From positions 1 through 43,511 of the forward strand of contig CAYRFQ010000062.1 in NCBI GenBank assembly GCA_964423615.1: DNA of 43,511 nt, written 5' to 3'. Source of the stretch: CAYRFQ01 sp964423615. GTDB lineage: Bacteria; Planctomycetota; Planctomycetia; Gemmatales; Gemmataceae. The translations under genes were made by a program, and so were the position numbers. The notes beneath the pieces are model-generated. The model made no database searches. It saw nothing but the letters and a program-made list of their open reading frames with translations, and was not told where the DNA came from. This document shows, in pieces, positions 24,777-30,105 of the stretch. Within the stretch, counting starts at the first letter, position 1; every line of letters begins with the position of its first letter.

Positions 24777-24860
24777 GTCTCAGTGGCCGAGTGGCAAAGG
24801 CGTCGGTCTGCAAAACCGAAGAGGTATTCCTCTACGTGGGTTCGAATCCCACCTGAGACT
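24777..24860 (+). tRNA. tRNA-Cys(GCA) with long variable arm, array A no. 35
   Basis: Acceptor GTCTCAG/CTGAGAC, loop CTGCAAA on TCGGT/ACCGA, then a variable arm AGAGGTATTCCTCT that folds as a 4-5 bp stem. Bacterial Cys tRNAs are class I with short loops, so this is a Ser/Leu-shaped tRNA with a Cys anticodon. Discriminator T fits Cys identity. Last gene of array A. Confidence 0.88.
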
Positions 24861-25216
24861 TTTGAAAAGAAGTAATCAGGTATATTTCTGGCCGATGCAT
24901 CCATTGCTTCGCAACAGACGCATCGGCCAGAACACAACCAACGGCGCATAGAATGTCTATGCTACTTTTTCTACCTGTTTAAAAGATAATGACGTCACTA
25001 TGCACCTTCCTGGCTCATTTGCTCGAACAAAGAGCGAATGTCGTTGGAGATGCTCGCAGGGAAAGGTAACGACTCAACACAAAAAAACCAAGCACAACCC
25101 GCAATTCTCCTTTCGTGGTAGCAACTTTCGTCAAAGCCGCCGGGAAAGAAAGAGCCGGTAAACAGCAAATCGATGACATCAGTAGATATATTGAGCGTAG
25201 TTGGCTACTTGATCGC
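24861..25216. other. Spacer after array A with a strong hairpin
   Basis: A perfect 13-bp inverted repeat TTCTGGCCGATGC/GCATCGGCCAGAA (24886-24898 with 24920-24932) follows the last tRNA by 25 bases. It has no T-run on the plus strand but probably marks the 3' end of the array transcript. Nothing else recognised. Confidence 0.5.
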
Positions 25217-25903
25217 TCACGAGTCCACGAAGATGCCTCGCTCGTGGTATTCCTTCAAAACCCCCTCAAGCGTGCGGTAAGCGTTCCGGAAGTCCGTATG
25301 CGACGGACCACCAGTTCGAACGCATTGTGCGACGGCCTCCACAAGCCGAAGAAACTCGGACTTGTAGTTTACGTCTTGTAGGTCGACCGGTGTTCTTCGA
25401 TACTTCGTGTCTTTTGATCGCAAGGCCCACGCGTGGGAAGCAGGATAGGCCTGCCGCAAAAAGTCAATAGTGTCGATACTCAATGACCCACGCATACCCA
25501 ACTTGGATAGGTACAAGCCGTGTCCGAGGTACACAGCCATATGTCTTAAATCCATCGGGTTGGTCTCTCCGAGGGCCATGGCTTGAAATGGTTCAAGATT
25601 ATCAATCGGGAAAAAATCCCAATTCGTCTCGTAGCCGACGACCGAAAAACCAAACAGGTAGTGGACAAACACCTTGCAGTCAAAGTGTGGGTCACCACAA
25701 TACACGAGAATCCGCAGCAAATGATTTGCCATTTCTGCTGGCATTCTAAGGTGTTGGTTGTTCCAAAACACAACGAGTTTCTGGAGATTTGGATCCTGAA
25801 GACTCGTTTGTGGAAATAGGGTTAAAGGATAGCTTGCGGTCGAGGTCACCAAATGACTGTTCGAATTGTTGAAATGTAAATGTAACTCAGTACTGGTTTC
25901 CAT
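25217..25903 (-). CDS. Unknown protein with papain-like/NlpC-P60-like features
   Basis: 228 residues, transcribed against the flanking tRNA arrays. Two segments recall NlpC/P60-type cysteine hydrolases: HFDCKVFVHYLFG (~73-85, candidate catalytic Cys) and, after it, LRHMAVYLGHGLYLSKLG (~118-135, candidate catalytic His). The N-terminal 70 residues and basic C-terminal half match nothing. No signal peptide. Such enzymes usually cut peptidoglycan peptides or amide bonds. GAGGA lies almost against ATG 25903, so the true start is uncertain. It is the only protein gene between the arrays, perhaps a passenger of the same mobile element. Function is a hypothesis. Confidence 0.6.
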   Translation of the reverse strand: METSTELHLHFNNSNSHLVTSTASYPLTLFPQTSLQDPNLQKLVVFWNNQHLRMPAEMANHLLRILVYCGDPHFDCKVFVHYLFGFSVVGYETNWDFFPIDNLEPFQAMALGETNPMDLRHMAVYLGHGLYLSKLGMRGSLSIDTIDFLRQAYPASHAWALRSKDTKYRRTPVDLQDVNYKSEFLRLVEAVAQCVRTGGPSHTDFRNAYRTLEGVLKEYHERGIFVDS

Positions 25904-26245
25904 TCCTCAATACCTAACTGGGCTCGAAGGGATTACGCCGACGGGATGCCTGATTTGTTGAGGGGGCACACCAAGAATTGTACTCTGTAATGAGTTATCA
26001 AATACTCTTCGGTTGGCCAGAGGAATTTTGTCATTAGTCTGCATTTGTTTTTTTCGATGGCTCAAGTTGACACACGTTAACTAGCGGGTAAGTCTCTCGA
26101 GAACTGTATGGGTAAAGTCCCAGGTGTACTCGTTTTACTGGCTGATGTTTGTTTTGCTATGCAATATATGCATTGCGAATGTGCCGTACCCGTTTTCGAG
26201 AACACAACTAACGACTCACGGAGTGTACCGGCTTTGAATCAGATA
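25904..26245. promoter_or_regulatory. Intergenic region upstream of array B
   Basis: 342 bases between the divergent 25217-25903 gene and array B. TTGACA at 26067-26072 is a good -35 match but has no convincing -10 at the right distance. GCAATATATGCATTGC near 26162-26177 is an AT-rich inverted repeat that could be an operator or -10 region. Confidence 0.35.
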
Positions 26246-26315
26246 TGGCGCGGGGGCTAGTTGCTCAACCGGGGCTCATATCCCTGGATGTCAGGTGCGA
26301 TTCCTGGACGCGCAA
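26246..26315 (+). tRNA. tRNA-Met(CAT)-like, array B no. 1
   Basis: Loop CTCATAT on a CGGGG/CCCTG stem; T-loop TGCGATT (G55). The acceptor (GCGCG/CGCGC core) pairs only with a bulge. Met or, if lysidine-modified, Ile; cannot be decided here. Confidence 0.6.
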
Positions 26316-26319
26316 TTCT

Positions 26320-26393
26320 CTCGGGGTGGACTGGAGAGGCTCCAGCTCGGTCTCATAAGCCGTACGACGTCGGTTCGATTCCGACTCCCGAGA
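26320..26393 (+). tRNA. tRNA-Met(CAT), array B no. 2
   Basis: Acceptor CTCGGGG/TCCCGAG, loop CTCATAA, T-arm GTCGG-TTCGATT-CCGAC, discriminator A then CT. The body recalls initiator tRNA (CGGGGTGGA start). The D region forms a 6-bp CTGGAG/CTCCAG hairpin with a tiny loop in place of a normal D-arm. Confidence 0.75.
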
Positions 26394-26414
26394 CTCACAT
26401 TTCGAGAGATTCAT

Positions 26415-26483
26415 TGCGGATGGACCAGTGTCCGGCTAGGTCTCATAAGCCCGGCTTGTCAGGTGCAACTCCTGGATCCGCAA
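26415..26483 (+). tRNA. tRNA-Met/Ile2(CAT)-like, array B no. 3
   Basis: Acceptor TGCGGAT/ATCCGCA fully paired, loop CTCATAA, T-loop TGCAACT (G55). The D-arm is GGAC-CAGT-GTCC, with a 4-base loop lacking the conserved GG. Only 69 bases. Confidence 0.65.
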
Positions 26484-26490
26484 TTTTTTT

Positions 26491-26600
26491 GACCAAGTGC
26501 GCAAACTGGAAAAACGATCGGACCACAGCCGGTACGGCGCTAGGCAAGGTACCTGCCCTCGAAGCTAGACATTTGGGGGGATCGACTCCCATCTCGGTTA
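26491..26600 (+). tRNA. Degenerate tRNA, probably Val(CAC)-type, with ~40-base variable region, array B no. 4
   Basis: Acceptor GACCAAG/CTCGGTT with one mismatch, D-stem CGC..ACG, anticodon stem ATCGG/CCGGT with loop ACCACAG (C33, anticodon CAC). About 40 bases then precede the T-arm, whose loop is ATCGACT. The insert contains an AGGTACCT palindrome. It may be non-functional or carry an insertion. Confidence 0.45.
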
Positions 26601-26621
26601 CTGACATTTCACCAACTCAAT

Positions 26622-26692
26622 GGCCCCACCTGCGGCTTTCAGGCCCTGTGGCTTCGAACCACGGTTGAACCGTTCGACTCGGTTTGGGGCTA
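26622..26692 (+). tRNA. tRNA-Arg(TCG), array B no. 5
   Basis: Acceptor GGCCCCA/TGGGGCT, D-hairpin CCTG/CAGG directly after the acceptor with no U8, loop CTTCGAA on TGTGG/CCACG, T-arm AACCG-TTCGACT-CGGTT. Confidence 0.75.
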
Positions 26693-26710
26693 GTTCTAAT
26701 GATGTGTCTT

Positions 26711-26780
26711 TGCTCCACCTGTGGTTGCAGGCTTTGGGTCTACGAAACCCGACTGACCGGTTCGATTCCGGTTGGGGCGA
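26711..26780 (+). tRNA. tRNA-Arg(ACG), array B no. 6
   Basis: Acceptor TGCTCCA/TGGGGCG, the same CCTG..CAGG D-hairpin joined directly to the acceptor as in the previous gene, loop CTACGAA on a GGGT/ACCC stem, T-arm ACCGG-TTCGATT-CCGGT, discriminator A then CT. Confidence 0.77.
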
Positions 26781-26795
26781 CTCGATTTCTCTTTC

Positions 26796-26866
26796 GGTCT
26801 ACAAGTGTTATGGCGGCACGCCTCTTTCGTAATGAGGTAGTCTGGGTTCGACTCCCTGGTAGACCT
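26796..26866 (+). tRNA. tRNA-Thr(CGT), array B no. 7
   Basis: Acceptor GGTCTAC/GTAGACC fully paired, loop TTCGTAA with a T-T at the top of its stem, T-loop TTCGACT, discriminator T then CT. Position 8 is A. Shares its D-arm with Thr(GGT) at 27292. Confidence 0.8.
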
Positions 26867-26911
26867 CTCGGTGGTGTGAAGGCGGTTTGTCGTAGCATCG
26901 CCGTCCTGTGT

Positions 26912-26983
26912 ATCGTTTTGGTGTAGTGAGGTTGCACGTCTGTTGGAAAGTCAGGAAGTCCTGGTTGAATCCAGGGAACGGCA
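26912..26983 (+). tRNA. Degenerate tRNA of uncertain isotype, array B no. 8
   Basis: Acceptor ATCGTTT/GAACGGC (6 of 7 paired), D-stem GTGT/GCAC, T-stem CCTGG/CCAGG with a six-base loop TTGAAT that lacks C56. The anticodon region (TCTGT-TGGAAAG-TCAGG) cannot be read safely. Probably a pseudo-tRNA. Confidence 0.45.
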
Positions 26984-26991
26984 CATTTCGC

Positions 26992-27063
26992 GGGCTTTTA
27001 GCTCAGGGGTAGAGCGACTGTTTGACGTACAGTAGGTCGGAGGTTCGAGTCCTCCATGGCCCA
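26992..27063 (+). tRNA. tRNA-Val(GAC), array B no. 9
   Basis: Acceptor GGGCTTT/ATGGCCC with one mismatch, TAGCTCAGGGGTAGAGC D-arm, loop TTGACGT on ACTGT/ACAGT, T-arm GGAGG-TTCGAGT-CCTCC, discriminator A. Confidence 0.93.
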
Positions 27064-27075
27064 CCTCGTTTCACT

Positions 27076-27148
27076 GCCCCGATGGTGAAATGGACTATCA
27101 TAACTCGCTTCTAACGAGTCGTTCCGGGTTCGAATCCTGGTCGGGGTA
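27076..27148 (+). tRNA. tRNA-Arg(TCT), array B no. 10
   Basis: Acceptor GCCCCGA/TCGGGGT, loop CTTCTAA on ACTCG/CGAGT, T-arm CCGGG-TTCGAAT-CCTGG. The TGGTGAAA D region links it to the three tandem Arg genes of array A. Confidence 0.92.
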
Positions 27149-27177
27149 CATAGAGATATATCTTTCCGTTGTGGCTC

Positions 27178-27271
27178 TTGGATTGCCAAGTGCGGATTCA
27201 TCGATCGATGAAGTTCGCCGGTGGAAGGGTTCGCTACTTTCCTTTCGAACGATTTCCGCCAGGCAATCCAA
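27178..27271 (+). ncRNA. Putative three-way-junction structured RNA element inside array B
   Basis: A closing stem TTGGATTGCC/GGCAATCCAA (27178-27187 with 27262-27271) encloses two hairpins. The first carries a 16-base perfect palindrome TTCATCGATCGATGAA (27197-27212). The second has stem GGTGGAA/TTCCGCC (27220-27226 with 27254-27260) and inner GTTCG/CGAAC. It sits in the gap between two tRNAs and is not a cloverleaf I can decode. It could be a small RNA or a decayed tRNA. Confidence 0.45.
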
Positions 27272-27291
27272 AACCGGCAACGAAAAATGGT

Positions 27292-27362
27292 GGTCTTCAG
27301 GTGTTATGGCGGCACGCTTCCGTGGTAAGGAAGAAGTTCGGGTTCGACTCCCGAGTAGACCT
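27292..27362 (+). tRNA. tRNA-Thr(GGT), array B no. 11
   Basis: Acceptor GGTCTTC/GTAGACC with one T-T, D region GTGTTATGGCGGCAC as in Thr(CGT), loop GTGGTAA on CTTCC/GGAAG, T-arm TCGGG-TTCGACT-CCCGA, discriminator T then CT. Position 8 is A. Confidence 0.85.
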
Positions 27363-27373
27363 CTTGCACGACC

Positions 27374-27448
27374 GGGGACGCATGTACCAAGGCAAGGCGA
27401 GTCTGTTTTGCAAACAGACTGAGATGGGTTCGATTCCCCTCGTCTCCA
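27374..27448 (+). tRNA. tRNA-Ala(TGC), array B no. 12
   Basis: Acceptor GGGGACG/CGTCTCC, anticodon stem TCTGT/ACAGA with loop TTTGCAA, T-loop TTCGATT, discriminator A then CT. The D-arm is atypical and the usual Ala G3-U70 pair is G-T here (GGG versus TCC). Confidence 0.8.
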
Positions 27449-27466
27449 CTGTATGACGTTCGAAAT

Positions 27467-27537
27467 GGGCAGTTGGTCCAAAGGGAAGACGCCGGCATCG
27501 CAAGTCGGAAATCGGGGTTCGAGTCCCCGACAGTCCA
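27467..27537 (+). tRNA. tRNA-Ala(CGC), array B no. 13
   Basis: Acceptor GGGCAGT/ACAGTCC with G3-T70 retained and one mismatch, D-arm TGGTCCAAAGGGAAGAC, loop ATCGCAA on CCGGC/GTCGG, T-arm CGGGG-TTCGAGT-CCCCG. Confidence 0.85.
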
Positions 27538-27547
27538 CTGAACACGA

Positions 27548-27618
27548 GGGCTCGTGGTCCAATGGGAAGACACCAGTTCGGCATACTGGCGATCCGGGTT
27601 CAATTCCCGGCGAGTCCA
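27548..27618 (+). tRNA. tRNA-Ala(GGC) with C33, array B no. 14
   Basis: Acceptor GGGCTCG/CGAGTCC with G3-T70, the alanine identity pair. D-arm like the previous gene, loop TCGGCAT (C33) on CCAGT/ACTGG, T-arm CCGGG-TTCAATT-CCCGG. Confidence 0.86.
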
Positions 27619-27642
27619 CTCGTTTTGTAGGACGTATGTTTT

Positions 27643-27730
27643 GGAAGGTAGCCGGATATTGGCTAGCCGGGCCATACTGGAACTGTGGCTCCCACATAGT
27701 GGGATGAGGGTTCAATTCCCTTGCCTTCCG
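27643..27730 (+). tRNA. tRNA-Ser(GGA), array B no. 15
   Basis: Class II: acceptor GGAAGGT/GCCTTCC, loop CTGGAAC on CCATA/TGTGG, variable arm around CCCACATAGTGGG, T-loop TTCAATT, discriminator G then CT. Complements Ser(TGA) and Ser(GCT) of array A. Confidence 0.9.
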
Positions 27731-27764
27731 CTGAAACGGATGCACGATCCGACTTTCTATTGAT

Positions 27765-27839
27765 GGTATCTGTGGTGTAGTGGTCTGGCATGCGACCCTG
27801 TGAAGGTTGAGGCGGTGGGTTCGATTCCCCCCAGATACC
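27765..27839 (+). tRNA. tRNA-His(GTG), array B no. 16
   Basis: Acceptor GTATCTG/CAGATAC preceded by an encoded G-1 opposite discriminator C73, the His identity signature. Loop CTGTGAA on CGACC/GGTTG, T-loop TTCGATT with a T-C mismatch in the stem. Only His gene in the window. Confidence 0.93.
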
Positions 27840-27857
27840 CCTGGAACAACATAGGTT

Positions 27858-27931
27858 GCCGACGTGGCTCGACATAGAAAGGCACCGGTCTTGTAAACCG
27901 GACCATGCTGGTGCAAACCCAGTCGTCACCT
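27858..27931 (+). tRNA. tRNA-Thr(TGT), array B no. 17
   Basis: Loop CTTGTAA on CCGGT/ACCGG, T-loop TGCAAAC (G55) on GCTGG/CCAGT. The acceptor GCCGACG/CGTCACC has two mismatches. Discriminator T then CT. Confidence 0.75.
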
Positions 27932-27970
27932 CTTCGCGGGTTTATCCGTTACGGAAGAATCGACAGGTGT

Positions 27971-28050
27971 GGAGTCACTGCGGAGCGGGATTGGAACCGG
28001 ACCGTAAATCCGGTGCATTATGCTGGGAGGTTCGATTCCTCACGGCTCTA
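27971..28050 (+). tRNA. tRNA-Tyr(GTA) with C33, array B no. 18
   Basis: Class II: loop CCGTAAA (C33) on CCGGA/TCCGG, variable arm TGCATTATGCTG like array A Tyr, T-loop TTCGATT, acceptor GGAGTCA/CGGCTCT with one mismatch, discriminator A then CT. Confidence 0.78.
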
Positions 28051-28070
28051 CTGTTCACGAATACAACAGG

Positions 28071-28094
28071 TCCGTAGTGTAATCTGCAGTTTGC
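28071..28094 (+). pseudogene. 5' fragment of a tRNA gene, array B no. 19
   Basis: GGTCCGTAGTGTAATCTGCAG looks like an acceptor 5' strand plus D-arm (compare GGTTCCGTAGTGTATTGG of Asp at 23262). No anticodon or T-arm follows, because IS-derived sequence begins near 28094. Confidence 0.55.
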
Positions 28095-28221
28095 GAAAAA
28101 CCTATGGGTCGTTTCGGTGAGCACTTCTTGATGGCACGACAAAGGCTCTCCTGTCAAGATGGGATTGTGACCAAACAAGTCCTTCCCTCGCTCGAGAGAG
28201 CCGATCAGGAATATAGTACTC

Positions 28222-28617
28222 TTGCCCGAACTGATGCCACTGATCCGTGCCTGGATGTTGCATTGGCATGCAAGCCTCAGAGCCCGGTTGCCTATCCTGA
28301 TCGGCGGCATCCTTCTGGCCCAAGGACGACGAACTGTCACCACTTGCCTCCGAGGTGCGGGTATCACAACTGACTTCGGTAACTGCTATTACTTTCTCCG
28401 GAGTCTGGGCAAAAGGGTCTCGTGGTGTGCTCTGTCGCCTATGCGTGTCTTGGTCAACCGAATCAATCCGGGGCATCGATGGATCTTTGCGATCGACGAT
28501 CCGCCCACCCAACGCTACGGCTGTTGTGTCGTAGGAGCGGGCCATCATCACAACCCCACAAAAGGACCCACTGACCAGAAGTATCTGTTCGGGCACGTTT
28601 GGGTTACCTTGGCCTGA
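28222..28617 (+). pseudogene. N-terminal fragment of a DDE transposase (IS701/IS4-like superfamily)
   Basis: About 131 codons. It shows the pattern ILIGGILLAQGRRTVTTCLRGAG, then AIDDPPTQRYGCCVVGAGHHHNP and YGHVWVTLA, which I recognise from transposases where the first catalytic Asp lies in the IDDTP motif and is followed by GAGxHHNP. The frame stops right at the junction with the ISKra4-like element, and the catalytic remainder is missing. The insertion interrupts the last tRNA of array B. Confidence 0.75.
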
Positions 28618-28658
28618 ATCGTCAAGACGCCTTGAGTGCGGCAAATTTTTCAGGCGTT

Positions 28659-30056
28659 TCAAGCTGGTTGTGGTAACTGGTTTTTCCAGTAACTGTCCCA
28701 CAAGCCACTTTGTTTCAACGCCGCCAACGCCATCCCAGATCGTTTGAGTCTGGCCGTGAGCGTTTTGCAACAAGCCTCCCTTGGACCGCTGCCGATATCC
28801 CAGCCTTTGTCTCGGAAATTCCCATACTCGAGCATTTCTTTTCGCTCCTCCACGTAGTCCAACAAACTTCCGGCAGCCTTTCGCTTTCGTCCCTGCAAGC
28901 CTTTGTGCCAACTCACCAACTTCTCGTGGGCTGGCTGGTAACCGGAGTGCTTGAACGTGTGCAAGAGTTCGGCGACCCAGCTTCGGCCTTCATCGGAGTC
29001 CTCTCCGAAGACCGCCCGACGGGCCTTGTGGACGTTCTCACAGAGGTGGTAGAAGTCCAACACTCTGGCATCGAGGGGCCAACTCTGGGCCTTGAGCTGA
29101 CCCACAATCCAAGGCGTTCCGTCGACGATGGCGATCTTTTCTGAGGCCTTATCCAGACCCACGTCACCAGTCAACCGACGCAGGATTCGTCCGGCCTCGT
29201 GGCATCGGGCCTTGGTCCCCACGACGATTTTTAGTCTGCGTTTGGTCGTAGGCTGTGAGGGTTTTGAACTCCTTGTAGCGTTCGTCCGCTCCGCGTTGGA
29301 GTCGCGGTAAGGGCTTTCGTTTCTTGCCGCAGCGTCGGCGTTTGTGTTTGGTCTTTTGCCGACGCTTTTACTTCTCCGCATCAGTGATGACTGGGACAAA
29401 GACGCCATCGGCTCCCAAGTATGCCCACGTGGCGGACTTCGGATTGTCTAAGTCAGCGTGGTACTCGTTGGTCGACCAACGGCTCTGAAGTGTGCCCTCT
29501 CGTTGGGCTTTAAGGACTTGTTGACCTTTGCCTTCGATGAGCGCGCGTAGGGTCTCGCGAGGTTTGTATGGCCGCCGTTCGAGCCAAATTCTCGGCTATC
29601 TTTTCGAAGTTCGAAGAGTCGTTGTTGAGTCGACAGGCCATCTCTCGCACGCCAACACTGATGGTCCGGTCGGCTTCGTCGAGGTGGACATCGACAACCG
29701 TCTGGCTGCCTGCTGCTGTGCTGTGCCAGCGGATTCGGCGCAGGTAGACGCGTCCGTTGACGGTCAGGACGGAGTATTGTTGTGGTCCCTTATTGCGCAA
29801 GTACTTTCCGGTCTGGGTATCGTTTGGAGTGAGAAAAAGCGGCTTGCGCGACGCCGATTCTCCTCTGCAAAGCTGTCTGGAAGGCTCGTAGTCTCAAGTC
29901 CGTAAAGAGGTCACGGATTTTCTCCCCACTGGCGTTAATGATGTGCCCGTCGGAAGCGTCGTGGACAGCTTCGGCAGCTTGGCCGAGGCTCTCTTCGGTG
30001 TGTTGGCGTAACGCTTCGAGAAACGCTTGGCGGTCCAAAGGTGGCATCGGTTCCAT
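28659..30056 (-). pseudogene. ISKra4-like transposase, broken by frameshifts
   Basis: Read from 30056 (MEPMPPLDRQAFLEALRQH) the protein continues through three frames: the N-terminal part to about 29790, a middle part with NKGPQQYSVLTVNGRVYLRR and SVGVREMACRL (29510-29800), a short LGADGVFVPVI piece, and the C-terminal part (28659-29408) with DFYHLCENVHKARRAVFG, YVEERKEMLEYGNFRDKGW and IGSGPREACCKTLTARLKRSGM. This order and these motifs are typical of ISKra4/UPF0236 transposases. At least two frameshifts make it inactive. Confidence 0.8.
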
Positions 30057-30105
30057 GGTCTGAGCCTCGCGAAGGCAGGAAAAGGGATCGGCAAGAAGTC
30101 CGTTG

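Noticed and set aside
21479..24860. CRISPR array, because of regularly spaced similar GGTTCGAATCC segments
   Set aside because: The recurring segment is the tRNA T-arm inside full cloverleaves; unit lengths and intervening sequences match tRNAs, not repeats and spacers, and no cas genes are present.
21761..27929. Many long ORFs on both strands with GFEPTT, GIEPVS, WDSNPRP, EWDSNPHS-like motifs
   Set aside because: These are antisense or sense translations of tRNA T-arms (GGTTCGAATCC gives GFEP/RFES-type peptides). They repeat at each tRNA and have no codon or start-site support.
28102..28911. 269-residue minus-strand ORF across the IS junction
   Set aside because: It overlaps the DDE transposase fragment and the ISKra4-like gene in the wrong frame and contains no family motifs.
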